DNA of 64,000 nt, taken from NCBI RefSeq assembly GCF_003075075.1, contig NZ_QCYM01000023.1:1-64000 (forward strand). Direction: 5' to 3'. Of this stretch, positions 36,491-45,421 are shown in pieces; positions within the stretch are counted from its first letter, which is position 1; each line of letters starts with the position of its first letter. The translations under genes were made by a program, and so were the position numbers. The notes beneath the pieces were generated by a model. That model was not told the DNA's origin, searched no databases, and saw only the letters and a program-made list of their open reading frames with translations. Source of the DNA: Labrenzia sp. 011. GTDB taxonomy: Bacteria > Pseudomonadota > Alphaproteobacteria > Rhizobiales > Stappiaceae.

Positions 36491-36698
36491 GCCCCGTGAA
36501 CACGGCAGGCAGCTGAAGGCCCCAGGCGGTTTTGACCGCTTCGCACAGCGATGCCCCAACTGGCGCCATGTTTCCGGATAAACTGGCTCTTCCGGAGGCC
36601 GAGGTCCAGCGGGATTGTCTCCAGACATGAAATTCATGCACAAGACTAAACTTGGGGTATGCTATTTCATATTTTACTACCATAAGGAGATTCGCGCC

Positions 36699-37532
36699 AT
36701 GCAGACTGCCGCAAACCGACGGACCGCCTTCAGAGCCTTGCACGAAAGGGGGCGGGCATTTCTGATGCCCAATCCCTTCGACATCGGATCGGCCCGCATC
36801 CTGGATGGCCTGCGGTTCGATGCAATCGCTACCTCCAGCGCCGGCTATGCCTGGACGCAAGGGGTGAGGGACGCGGAAGGCCTGATCAGCCGGGACGCCG
36901 CACTCGCCCATGCGGCAGACATCCTCGCCGCAACCAGCCTTCCGGTGAACGGAGATCTGGAAAACGGGTTTGGCGACAGCCCGGAAGACGTGGCCGAAAC
37001 GGTCAGCGGCGCCATCGAGACCGGCCTCGCCGGCTGTTCGATCGAGGACTACACGACCGATCCCGCTCACCCCTACTATCCGCTGGAGCAGGCGGTGGAG
37101 CGCATCCGGGCCGCAGCAGAGACGAAAAACAGGCTGGCGCCGGATTTCGTGCTGACCGCCCGCAGTGAGGGACCGGTGCATACCGACCATGAATTGCAGG
37201 AAACCATCAAACGGCTCAATGCCTTTGTGGACGCGGGCGCCGATTGTGTCTACGCGCCGCAGGTGACGGACAAGGAACAGATCCTGACTCTTCTGAAGGC
37301 CGTGAATGCGCCGCTCAACATTCTGGCCGGTCGCAGGAACTTTCACCTGACCCGAAAGGAACTCGGCGACATGGGTGTGACCCGTGTGTCCATCGGCTCC
37401 GGTCTTGCCCGGGTCGCCTACCGGGCCTTTACCGAAGCGGCGGTGGACATCAAGGACGGCGGCGCCTTTGGATGCTTCGACCGCATGAGCGAGGCGGTGG
37501 ATTTCGAATCTTTCCTGAAATCCAGACCCTGA
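36699..37532 (+). CDS. Isocitrate lyase/PEP-mutase superfamily protein
   Basis: 277 aa from ATG 36699, preceded by AAGGAGA. Superfamily landmarks: LMPNPFDIGSARILDGLRFDAIATSSAGYAW, the metal-binding VNGDLENGFGD, and GCSIEDYT. It lacks the KKCGH motif of true isocitrate lyase, so it belongs to the PEP-phosphonomutase/oxaloacetate-decarboxylase-like branch. Exact C-C or P-C lyase substrate not assignable; the neighbouring citrate synthases hint at keto-acid metabolism. Confidence 0.85.
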   Translation: MQTAANRRTAFRALHERGRAFLMPNPFDIGSARILDGLRFDAIATSSAGYAWTQGVRDAEGLISRDAALAHAADILAATSLPVNGDLENGFGDSPEDVAETVSGAIETGLAGCSIEDYTTDPAHPYYPLEQAVERIRAAAETKNRLAPDFVLTARSEGPVHTDHELQETIKRLNAFVDAGADCVYAPQVTDKEQILTLLKAVNAPLNILAGRRNFHLTRKELGDMGVTRVSIGSGLARVAYRAFTEAAVDIKDGGAFGCFDRMSEAVDFESFLKSRP

Positions 37533-37575
37533 CTGGAGAAACCGCCTCCGGACAGGGCAGACCAGGGGTTCACGC

Positions 37576-38736
37576 CTAGCGTTCCCCCACATAGGCGGCT
37601 CTGGGCCGGATCTGTTCAGGGGCGGAATATTGTTCGAGGGCGTGGGCGATCCAGCCGGTCATTCGCGCCGCGCAGAAGATGATCTTGCCGGCATCCTTCG
37701 GCAGCTCATAGGTTTTCTGCACCGCCGCCAGAGCGAAATCGATGTTGGGCGCCCGGCCGTAAAGATCGTCGGCGACACCGATCAGCTGCGGCAGGCGCTC
37801 GACGAAGGGATGGTTCCGTTCGTCGCGGATCAGCATTTCCAGCAGGCACACGGCGCGCGGATCACGCTCCCGGTAGACGGAATGGCCGAAACCGGGCAGG
37901 CTTTCACCGCGGCCGAGCCGGTCGGACAGCACCGCCTCGATATCCGCTTCCGGTGTCAGATCCGCGAGCCAGGCGGTCACCCGGTCGGATGCCGCCCCGT
38001 GCCGCGGGCCGGCGAAAGCACCGAGACCGGAGAGCAGGGCCGCATGCAGCGGCGCGCGGGTGGAGGCGGCGCAGCGCACGGAAAAGGCGCTGGTATTGAG
38101 TTCGTGATCGGCGCAGAGCACCAGGGCGGCCCGGATCGCGTTTCGGCCGGCCGTGGAAACGCCATAGGCTTCAGCGAACTGGGTGTGGATCGGAACGGCC
38201 ACCGGCTTTGCATTCAAAAGCGCGGCGGTTCCGTAGCGCAGCAGCGCAGCACCCTTGGTCTGCAGCAGTTTCGGGGCATGGGTAAAGGCCGCCCTGTCCT
38301 GCAGCGGCCAGGCGGCAATGGCCATCATCAGCCGGTCCAGCGGTCCTAGGCCCTCCGGCAGATCGGGATATTTCTGCGGCGCCTTTTCCGCGAAGGGATC
38401 GTCCTCGGAACCCCATAGCAGTGTGGCGACCGTTTCCAGAGTGGAGTTTTCCGCCAGATCCGTCGCGCGCCGTCCCCGGTAGACCGGTCCGTCTTCGGAA
38501 ATGAGCGTCAGCTCGGTTTCCAGAACCGGATCGCCCGTCAAGGGGCGCATTCCGGCCTGATCGTCCGCCTTCCGGCCCTTCAGGCGACGAACATCCGCCG
38601 CGTCGTAGCGGCGCTGCTTGCCGGGACCGGCCACCGAGGAGATCAGCCCCCGGCTGACATAGGCATAGAGGGTGGCCGGCTGCACGCCGAGTTCGGCGGC
38701 GGCTTCGCGGGCGGAGAGATAGATTGGCTTGCTCAT
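37576..38736 (-). CDS. Citrate synthase with N-terminal MerR-like helix-turn-helix
   Basis: 386 aa from ATG 38736. Residues about 4-50 form a MerR/excisionase-type HTH (YLSAREAAAELGVQPATLYAYVSRG, RRYDAADVRRLKG). The rest is a citrate synthase fold with intact catalytic residues: GPRHGAASD (His), GFGHSVYRERDPRA (His) and APNIDFALAAV (Asp). It is divergent from a second citrate synthase and separated from it by 76 bp containing a 30-bp imperfect palindrome. The fusion suggests an enzyme-like sensor that binds its own promoter region; whether it still condenses acetyl-CoA with a keto acid is unknown. Confidence 0.88.
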   Translation of the reverse strand: MSKPIYLSAREAAAELGVQPATLYAYVSRGLISSVAGPGKQRRYDAADVRRLKGRKADDQAGMRPLTGDPVLETELTLISEDGPVYRGRRATDLAENSTLETVATLLWGSEDDPFAEKAPQKYPDLPEGLGPLDRLMMAIAAWPLQDRAAFTHAPKLLQTKGAALLRYGTAALLNAKPVAVPIHTQFAEAYGVSTAGRNAIRAALVLCADHELNTSAFSVRCAASTRAPLHAALLSGLGAFAGPRHGAASDRVTAWLADLTPEADIEAVLSDRLGRGESLPGFGHSVYRERDPRAVCLLEMLIRDERNHPFVERLPQLIGVADDLYGRAPNIDFALAAVQKTYELPKDAGKIIFCAARMTGWIAHALEQYSAPEQIRPRAAYVGER

Positions 38737-38742
38737 GTATTG

Positions 38743-38772
38743 ATTGTATTTATCAACGTTGATCAATGCAAT
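38743..38772. promoter_or_regulatory. 30-bp imperfect palindrome between two citrate synthase genes
   Basis: Arms ATTGTATTTATCAAC (38743-38757) and GTTGATCAATGCAAT (38758-38772) match at 13 of 15 positions around a perfect TCAACGTTGA core. It starts 7 bp before one start codon and ends 40 bp before the other, so one dimer bound here could control both genes. Confidence 0.65.
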
Positions 38773-38812
38773 GCTTTCTTCCTATCTGGCGCAAACAGAC
38801 AAGGAGATGACC

Positions 38813-39916
38813 ATGACAGAAGCACCAGATCCCGCCCGCATGATTCCCGATCCGACCGCCGGACTGGAAGGGGTCGTCGCCGCCACCACGAAACTGAGCC
38901 ATGTCGACGGCGAGAACGGCATCCTGATCCTGCGCGGGAAAAGAATTGAGGACCTTGCGGGCAAAGCCCCGTTCGAGACGGCGGTTCGGCATCTGTGGCA
39001 GGATTTCGACATCGCCGGCGGCGCGGCCCTGCAGGCGGTCTTCGGACAGGCCCGCATCGCGGCCTTCGCGGCAGTTCCCCTGCTTGAAGATGCGGCGCCC
39101 GAATTGTCCGTCTTCGAGCGCATGCAGCTGGGCCTGGCAGCCCTGCCGCTGAAAGGTGATCTGCCCGATGCGGTCGCCATCGCCGGAGCCCTGCCGGTGT
39201 TTCTGGCCGCGTCCCACAGGATCGCATCGGGACGGGTGCCTGTCGCCCCGGACAATACGCTGGAGACGGCCACGGACCTGTTGCGGATGCTGACCGGTGC
39301 GCTGCCGCCGGACGGCCATGCGGCGGCCCTGAACCGCTATCTGGTAACCATCCTCGATCACGGGCTGAACGCCTCCACCTTCACCGCCCGGGTGATCGGC
39401 TCCACCCAGGCGAACCTGAAACAGGCGGTTCTCGGCGCCATGGGCGCCTTGAGCGGCCCGCTGCACGGCGGTGCTCCCGGGCCGGTGCTCGACATGATCG
39501 ACGCCATCGGCCAGCCGGAAAACGCGCAAGCCTGGATCGGGGAGGCGCTTGCCCGCAAGGAGCGGCTGATGGGCTTCGGTCACCGGATCTACCGGACCCG
39601 CGATCCGCGTGCCGACGTCCTGAAGGCGGGACTGAAGCTGCTGGGACCGGACAATCCCAAGGTCAGGCTGGCGGAAGACATAGAAACTGCGGCGCTGGCC
39701 GCCCTGAAACGGGCCAAGCCGGACCGGCCGCTGGAAACAAATGTGGAATTCTACACGGCGGTCCTTCTGGATGCGATCGGCATCGACCGTACGCTTTTTA
39801 CCCCGCTTTTCGCCACCGGCCGCACGCCGGGCTGGTGCGCCCATGTGCTGGAACAGCGGCAGACAGGCAAGCTGATCCGGCCGTCTTCCCGCTATGTGGG
39901 GCCGCAAGCCGGGTGA
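38813..39916 (+). CDS. Citrate synthase paralogue (CitA-like)
   Basis: 367 aa. AAGGAG (38801-38806) abuts an ATG at 38807, so the ATG at 38813 with 6-bp spacing is preferred. Catalytic histidines lie in GPLHGGAPG and GFGHRIYRTRDPRA. The third catalytic residue, usually Asp, is Glu here (ETNVEFYTAVLLDAIG), a substitution also known in CitA-type citrate synthases. Divergent partner of the HTH-citrate synthase; substrate could be oxaloacetate with acetyl- or propionyl-CoA. Confidence 0.87.
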   Translation: MTEAPDPARMIPDPTAGLEGVVAATTKLSHVDGENGILILRGKRIEDLAGKAPFETAVRHLWQDFDIAGGAALQAVFGQARIAAFAAVPLLEDAAPELSVFERMQLGLAALPLKGDLPDAVAIAGALPVFLAASHRIASGRVPVAPDNTLETATDLLRMLTGALPPDGHAAALNRYLVTILDHGLNASTFTARVIGSTQANLKQAVLGAMGALSGPLHGGAPGPVLDMIDAIGQPENAQAWIGEALARKERLMGFGHRIYRTRDPRADVLKAGLKLLGPDNPKVRLAEDIETAALAALKRAKPDRPLETNVEFYTAVLLDAIGIDRTLFTPLFATGRTPGWCAHVLEQRQTGKLIRPSSRYVGPQAG

Positions 39917-39980
39917 GGCGGCAGAAGGCAAGGTCCCGGCTCAAGGCCGGGCCGGCATCGCAGACAGCATCCGGTCAGAT

Positions 39981-40709
39981 TTAGCCTGCCGCTTCGGCTT
40001 CACGCACGGCGAACTCGATCTCGTCGACCAGACCGGCATCCAGCTGCAACCGGGCGGCCAGCATCTGCAGATATGCCTTTTCGGCCGGGTGATCGGGATC
40101 AATGGCGAGGCGGGAGGCGGCATAGAGTTCGGCGGCCGTTTCCTGGCAGGTGGCGCAGGCGACGACCTTGTCGAGATCGAGCGGTGCGCGCAGCTCGTCC
40201 ATCAGGAAGGCCTTGGCCTCGCTGTCGAGACCGGCCTCGTCGATCTTGGCGAAGATCCGGTCCTGCTCGTCCCGGTCGATATGGCCGTCCGCCTTGGCGG
40301 CGGAGATCATCGCGGTCAGAAGAGCCACCGCCATCTGGTGTTCGCCGCCCGGATGTTCACCGGGATCGAAGGCGGTGCCGCGCGGACCTTCCACCGGAAT
40401 CGGCTCATCGGCCGGATATTGCGGACGTGGTGCATTGTTCTGGTTCGCCTTGTGACCCTGATAGGCCTTGTAGGCGAGACCGGCCACCAGGGCCAGACCG
40501 CCATAGGTGACCGCCTTCTTGCCGATCTTGCGGCCGCTTTTGGTGCCGAGCATCAAGCCAGCGAGGCTGCCGAGCGCCAGCCCGCCGCCCTGGGAGGAGA
40601 GAAAATCCTTGCCCTGAGAGAGCAGGTCCGCGGACCCGCCCCGGTTGCCTGACGGATCCGAGGCCTGTCCGCCCAGAAACTGATCCAGCAAGGATTTTGC
40701 GTCGAACAT
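39981..40709 (-). CDS. DUF533 (YebE/TerB-like) inner-membrane protein
   Basis: 242 aa from ATG 40709, preceded by GGGAGAAAATC. A Gly/Ser-rich N-terminus is followed by a Gly-zipper-like hydrophobic stretch (GGLALGSLAGLMLGTKSGRKIGKKAVTYGGLALVAGLAYKAYQG). The C-terminal domain is TerB-like (LLTAMISAAKADGHIDRDEQDRIFAKI). Function unknown in the family. Confidence 0.88.
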   Translation of the reverse strand: MFDAKSLLDQFLGGQASDPSGNRGGSADLLSQGKDFLSSQGGGLALGSLAGLMLGTKSGRKIGKKAVTYGGLALVAGLAYKAYQGHKANQNNAPRPQYPADEPIPVEGPRGTAFDPGEHPGGEHQMAVALLTAMISAAKADGHIDRDEQDRIFAKIDEAGLDSEAKAFLMDELRAPLDLDKVVACATCQETAAELYAASRLAIDPDHPAEKAYLQMLAARLQLDAGLVDEIEFAVREAEAAG

Positions 40710-40831
40710 GATTTTCTCCCTGAAATGACCCGGTGCGGGCAAGAACTGTCGTCCTATGAAATGGGACTTTCTGCAAGCCTCGCAAGTTCCCATGTCGATA
40801 TCTCCGGAGATCTGCGGTTCCCGGTATCGCC

Positions 40832-41305
40832 TCACCGCTCGCCGAGCGGCAGCAGGTTGTCGTCTTTCAGCGTTTCCATGGCGATGGAGGAGCGCACGTT
40901 ATGGACCGCCTCCTGGGGCAGCAGGTCGTCATTGATGATGCGGCTGAGCGCCTTCAGGTCCGGCACCACGATCTTCAGCATGTAATCGACATCGCCCGTC
41001 AGGGTGTGCGCTTCCTGAACCTCCGGCATGGCGGTGACCATGTTCCTGAACTTTCGGGCGTTTTCCTTGCTGTGCGCGCCCAGCGTCACGCCGACATAGG
41101 CGGTGACACTCAGCCCGAGGGCTTCCGGATCGAGTGCCGCCCTGTAGCGGCGGATGATCCCCGCTTCCTCAAGCTTCTGCCGGCGGCGGGAGACCTGGCT
41201 GGCGGACAGGCGGATCACCTCGCCAAGCTCGGCATTGGTCAGCGCCGCATTTTCCTGCAGGGTTGCCAGCAGTTTCACGTCATAGGCATCCAGTGCGATT
41301 TTCAT
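40832..41305 (-). CDS. Lrp/AsnC-family transcriptional regulator
   Basis: 157 aa from ATG 41305. HTH at residues about 5-50 (LDAYDVKLLATLQENAALTNAELGEVIRLSASQVSRRRQKLE) and a RAM/AsnC ligand-binding domain with ALTGDVDYMLKI-like sequence (TLTGDVDYMLKIVV). Divergent from hpd, so it is the likely tyrosine- or aromatic-responsive regulator of that gene. Confidence 0.92.
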   Translation of the reverse strand: MKIALDAYDVKLLATLQENAALTNAELGEVIRLSASQVSRRRQKLEEAGIIRRYRAALDPEALGLSVTAYVGVTLGAHSKENARKFRNMVTAMPEVQEAHTLTGDVDYMLKIVVPDLKALSRIINDDLLPQEAVHNVRSSIAMETLKDDNLLPLGER

Positions 41306-41321
41306 GCACAACTCTTCTATA

Positions 41322-41380
41322 TTTTGCACTATTTGCGCACCATCATACGCAACTTCACGTGTTTTGCACTCTTTCTGCGC
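41322..41380. promoter_or_regulatory. In-phase direct repeats between lrp-like gene and hpd
   Basis: TTTTGCACT occurs at 41322-41330 and 41362-41370, exactly 40 bp apart, and each is followed by a similar GCGC-containing tail. Spacing near four helical turns on one DNA face fits cooperative Lrp/AsnC octamer binding. Confidence 0.55.
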
Positions 41381-41433
41381 GTCTTTGCCGTCATACTCGT
41401 GCGAACAGCTGCATTGACACAGGAGAGTTCATC

Positions 41434-42546
41434 TTGGGACCGTTTCCGCACGACGCGCCACCGGCGAAAATCACCGCAGACAATCCGGCAGGCACGGACG
41501 GGTTCGAATTCGTCGAGTTCGCCCATCCGGAGCCGGAAAAGCTGGACGCGCTGTTCCGCAAGATGGGCTATCTCCCGGTTGCCAGGCACAGAACGAAAAA
41601 CATCACGCTCTACCGCCAGGGCGACGTCACCTATGTGCTGAACGCGGAACCGGACAGCCACGGCATGAAATTCGCCGGCGAACACGGCCCCTGCGCCCCG
41701 GCCATGGCCTGGCGGGTCGTCGATGCGCAAAAGGCCTTCGAGCATGCGGTCGCAAAGGGGGCCACCCCCTATGACGGCAACGACAGGACGCTGGACGTTC
41801 CGGCCATCGTCGGCATCGGCGGGTCGCTGCTCTATTTCGTCGACACCTATGGCGACAAGGGCTCTGCCTATTCGAAGGATTTCGACTGGCTGGGCGAGAC
41901 CGACCCGAAACCGCAGGGTGTCGGCTTCTATTATCTCGACCACCTGACCCACAACGTCTTTCGCGGCAACATGGACAAGTGGTGGGATTTCTACCGCGAC
42001 CTCTTCAATTTCAAGCAGATCCACTTCTTCAACATCGACGGGCGCATCACCGGCCTCGTCAGCCGGGCGATCACCAGCCCCTGCGGCAAGATCCGCATTC
42101 CGCTGAACGAGTCCAAGGACGACACCAGCCAGATCGAGGAATATCTGAAGAAATACAATGGCGAAGGCATCCAGCATGTCGCCGTGGGCACGGACGATAT
42201 CTACGACAGCACCGACCGGCTGGCCGACAACGGGCTGAAATTCATGCCGGGCCCGCCGGACACCTACTACGAGATGTCCCACGACCGGGTGACGGGACAT
42301 GACGAACCGATCGAGCGCATGAAGCGCCACGGCATCCTGATCGACGGCGAAGGCGTGATCGATGGCGGCACGACGAAGATCCTTCTGCAGATCTTCTCCA
42401 GGACCGTCATCGGGCCGATCTTCTTCGAATTCATCCAGAGAAAGGGCGACGAGGGCTTCGGCGAAGGCAACTTCCGCGCCCTGTTCGAATCCATCGAAGA
42501 GGACCAGGTCCGCCGGGGCGTTCTGAAGCCGGAGGCCGCGGAATAG
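41434..42546 (+). CDS. hpd: 4-hydroxyphenylpyruvate dioxygenase
   Basis: 370 aa. No ATG fits; the TTG at 41434 lies 6 bp after AGGAGAG and gives the family N-terminus GPFPHDAPP. Non-haem iron ligands are visible: His in LDHLTHNVFRG, His in GIQHVAVGTDD and Glu in PIFFEFIQRKGDEGFGEGNF. It converts 4-hydroxyphenylpyruvate to homogentisate in tyrosine breakdown; later pathway genes are not in the window. Confidence 0.95.
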   Translation: MGPFPHDAPPAKITADNPAGTDGFEFVEFAHPEPEKLDALFRKMGYLPVARHRTKNITLYRQGDVTYVLNAEPDSHGMKFAGEHGPCAPAMAWRVVDAQKAFEHAVAKGATPYDGNDRTLDVPAIVGIGGSLLYFVDTYGDKGSAYSKDFDWLGETDPKPQGVGFYYLDHLTHNVFRGNMDKWWDFYRDLFNFKQIHFFNIDGRITGLVSRAITSPCGKIRIPLNESKDDTSQIEEYLKKYNGEGIQHVAVGTDDIYDSTDRLADNGLKFMPGPPDTYYEMSHDRVTGHDEPIERMKRHGILIDGEGVIDGGTTKILLQIFSRTVIGPIFFEFIQRKGDEGFGEGNFRALFESIEEDQVRRGVLKPEAAE

Positions 42547-42569
42547 GGGCGGTTTCTATCGGCTTTCGA

Positions 42570-42719
42570 GTCATCCCCGGCTTGACCGGGGATCCACTCG
42601 TTTCCAGAGAATCGCGGATTTGAACCGTGCGCCGGAGACGTTCCATACCCAAGAAGGAACAGCGGATCCGGAGAGAGGTGGATTGGATCCCCGGTCGCGC
42701 TACGCTTGCCGGGGATGAC
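42570..42719. repeat. Paired short palindromic repeats (REP-like) between hpd and gshB
   Basis: The outer arms GTCATCCCCGGC (42570-42581) and GCCGGGGATGAC (42708-42719) are exact inverse complements. Each end also folds internally: CCCCGGCttgaCCGGGG at the left, and CCCCGG...CCGGGG at the right. This is the common alphaproteobacterial intergenic repeat style. It lies between convergent genes and may stop transcription from both sides. Confidence 0.75.
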
Positions 42720-42745
42720 CGAAGATAGAGACCCGCTGTATCGCC

Positions 42746-43690
42746 TCAGCCCTTCACCTTCGCCTCCAGCACGTCCCACACCATTGCCGCCACGTCCGGG
42801 CCGCCCAGCTTGCGGATGGCGCGGATGCCGGTGGGGGCGGTGACGTTGATCTCGGTAAGCCAGCCGTCGATCACGTCGATGCCGACCAGAATGAGACCCT
42901 TTTCGCGCAGGGACGGGCCGAGGCGGGCGCAGATGTCGCGTTCCCGGTCGGTCAGGTCGCTGTCGGTGGGGGCGCCGCCGCGCACCATGTTGGAACGCAG
43001 GTCCCCGGCGGCCGGCACGCGGTTGACCGCGCCGGCGAACTCGCCATCCACCAGCAGGATGCGCTTGTCGCCATGCTTCACATTGGGCAGGAACTGCTGG
43101 ATGACCCAGGGTTCGCGGAAGGTGGCGGCGAAGAAATCATAGAGCGATCCATAGTTGAGATCGTCCCGCGTCAGGCGGAAGACCGCCGCGCCGCCATGGC
43201 CGAAGAGCGGCTTCATGACGATGTCGCCGTATTCCTCGCGGAAGAGATCGATCTCGGCCTTGTCCCGGGTGATCAGCGTCGGCGGCATCAGGTCGGCGAA
43301 TTCGGTGACGAACAGCTTCTCCGGCGCGTTGCGCACCTCCGCCGGATCATTCACCACCAGCGTGTCCGGATGGATCTTCTGAAGAAGATGCGTCGCGGCG
43401 ATATAGGCCAGATCGAAGGGCGGATCCTGGCGCATCAGCACCACGTCCATCTCGCGCATGTTGAAGCGCCGGCTCTCGCCAAAGGTGAAGTGGTTGCCCT
43501 TTTCGTCGCGTACCTGGACCGGCTCCAGGGAGCAGAATACCTCGTTGCCGCGCATGGCCAGCCGGTCGGGCGTATAGTGATACAGCTCGTGCCCCCGTGC
43601 CTGCGCTTCCAGCATCAGCGCAAAGGCGCTGTCGCCGGCAATGTTGATGGTCGAGATATGGTCCATCTGGACCGCGATTTTCAAAGCCAT
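42746..43690 (-). CDS. gshB: Glutathione synthase
   Basis: 314 aa, usual size. N-terminal [29 protein letters not shown]-grasp elements [34 protein letters not shown] and [23 protein letters not shown]. It joins gamma-glutamylcysteine and glycine. It is downstream of yraN/rsmI on the same strand, as in many alphaproteobacteria. Confidence 0.95.
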   Translation of the reverse strand: MALKIAVQMDHISTINIAGDSAFALMLEAQARGHELYHYTPDRLAMRGNEVFCSLEPVQVRDEKGNHFTFGESRRFNMREMDVVLMRQDPPFDLAYIAATHLLQKIHPDTLVVNDPAEVRNAPEKLFVTEFADLMPPTLITRDKAEIDLFREEYGDIVMKPLFGHGGAAVFRLTRDDLNYGSLYDFFAATFREPWVIQQFLPNVKHGDKRILLVDGEFAGAVNRVPAAGDLRSNMVRGGAPTDSDLTDRERDICARLGPSLREKGLILVGIDVIDGWLTEINVTAPTGIRAIRKLGGPDVAAMVWDVLEAKVKG

Positions 43691-43871
43691 GGGGCAACTC
43701 CCGGCGGGGCGCAGGTCATGCGCTGGGGGATTTCAGAACGGTTGGTCCAGATATGCGGTGCCCGATGGGCTTTGTCCAGAGGCAGGCGTCAACGGAAGCA
43801 CTGTCCCTGCGAACCGGCAAGGCGCGGGCGGACGTGCGCAGGGCAAACCACCACGGGCCGGACAACAACGT

Positions 43872-44255
43872 CTATTCGACCGCCTCGAAAGCATTCTCGA
43901 TACGCTCGGGCAGGGCCCAGGGGCGAACGACGATCACGTCGAAGCGGAGCGTGTAGAAGCCGGCCTTGGGATGTTCGGCCACAAAGATCCGGGCGGCCCC
44001 GGAAATGCGCCTCCGGCTGGCCGGTGTCACGGCTTCCAGCGCCGCACGGCGGGTCTTCCTGGCCTTGACCTCGACAAAGGCGACGGTTTTCCGGCGCTTG
44101 GCGATCAGATCGATCTCGCCTGCCCTGGTCCTGTAGCGGTGCTTGAGGATCCGCCAGCCGGTCAGACGCAGGTACCAGGCCGCGAAGGTCTCGGCGGAAA
44201 GGCCGAGTGCGTGGGCACGGCGGCGCTGCTCGGTACCCGTCCTGCCGCGGGTCAT
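43872..44255 (-). CDS. YraN-family (UPF0102) nuclease-fold protein
   Basis: 127 aa. The family core is clear: AAWYLRLTGWRILKHRYRTRAGEIDLIAKRRKTVAFVEVKARK, a PD-(D/E)xK-like nuclease arrangement (Glu, Asp, ExK). Its ATG directly follows the rsmI stop codon, a conserved pairing. Confidence 0.93.
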   Translation of the reverse strand: MTRGRTGTEQRRRAHALGLSAETFAAWYLRLTGWRILKHRYRTRAGEIDLIAKRRKTVAFVEVKARKTRRAALEAVTPASRRRISGAARIFVAEHPKAGFYTLRFDVIVVRPWALPERIENAFEAVE

Positions 44256-45170
44256 TCAGGCCTCCCCCGACTTGAGGTCCAGTGCCCGTTTGTAGACCTC
44301 GTTGCGGTCCAGACCTGTCGCCCTGGCGACCGTCTTGGCGGCGGCGCTGACCGGCATGTCCTGAAGCGCCTCCAGAAGCAACATATCCAGATCGGCCCCT
44401 TCGGATTCGGGTCTTTCCTCCGCCGGGCCGATCAGAATGACGATCTCGCCCTTGACCTGCCGGTCCGCGAAGCGCTCCGCCAGATCGGCGAGGGAGCCGC
44501 GCTCGAAGGTCTCGAAGCGCTTGGTCACTTCCCGCGCCACCACCGCGTCCCGCTCTGCGCCGAGAATTTCGGCCATCAACGCCAGGGTGGCGCCGGTGCG
44601 ATGCGGGGATTCGAAGAAGATCAGCGTTGCCGGAACGCCAGCGAGCTCCGTCAGGCGCTTGCTTTTCGGCCCGCCCTTTTGCGGCAGGAACCCGGCAAAG
44701 AGAACCGTGTCGCTGGGAAGTCCGGAGGCAACCAGTCCGGCGAGCGGGGCGGAGGCGCCCGGCACAGGAATGACGTCGTAGCCTTCCGCAACCACATCGC
44801 GCACCAGCCGGTAGCCCGGATCGGAGACCAGCGGCGTGCCGGCGTCGGAAACCAGGGCGACGGCCCTTCCGGCCTGAAGCTCGGCAAGGATCCTCGGCCG
44901 CTGCCGGTCCGCGTTGTGCTCGTGATAGGGAACCAGCGGTGTCCTGAGACCGAATTTCCGGGTCAGGGTCGCGGTGACCCGGGTGTCCTCGCAGGCGATG
45001 ATGCTGCTCGCGGCCAGGGTTTCCAGCGCCCTTACGGTAATGTCGCCGAGGTTGCCGATCGGCGTGGAGACGATATAGAGCGCCGGCTCCAGATTGGGTG
45101 CGGAAAAGGCGTGTTCGGAGAGGCTGTACCGGTTCTTGTCCGCCGTCGTCGGCGGCGTTTCGGTTGCCAT
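44256..45170 (-). CDS. rsmI: 16S rRNA 2'-O-ribose (C1402) methyltransferase RsmI
   Basis: 304 aa tetrapyrrole-methylase-fold enzyme. Signature elements ALYIVSTPIGNLGDITVRALETL, ACEDTRVT, LVSDAGTPLVSDPGYRLV and FFESPHRTGATL. With yraN downstream and the LpoA-like gene divergent, it reproduces the conserved yraL-lpoA-yraN neighbourhood. Confidence 0.96.
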   Translation of the reverse strand: MATETPPTTADKNRYSLSEHAFSAPNLEPALYIVSTPIGNLGDITVRALETLAASSIIACEDTRVTATLTRKFGLRTPLVPYHEHNADRQRPRILAELQAGRAVALVSDAGTPLVSDPGYRLVRDVVAEGYDVIPVPGASAPLAGLVASGLPSDTVLFAGFLPQKGGPKSKRLTELAGVPATLIFFESPHRTGATLALMAEILGAERDAVVAREVTKRFETFERGSLADLAERFADRQVKGEIVILIGPAEERPESEGADLDMLLLEALQDMPVSAAAKTVARATGLDRNEVYKRALDLKSGEA

Positions 45171-45421
45171 GGGGGCCTCCTTTCGCGCTGGGCCGGGTCA
45201 GGCGGCCTTCGGATGCAATCCGCAGAACCAGGCCGACCGACACCGCTATGCGGGAACCGGCGAATCCGGTCTCCGGGCAATGGCATTCTTCCTTGCGCTA
45301 CCTGCTGGACGCAACCGATGCAAGGCAAATCCACCGCTGATCGGGCGGATACGTCATTGAAACACCGCTAAAACTGGACATGCCCGCAGTGAGTACGTAA
45401 GTCTTTTGCCAAGGATGACGG

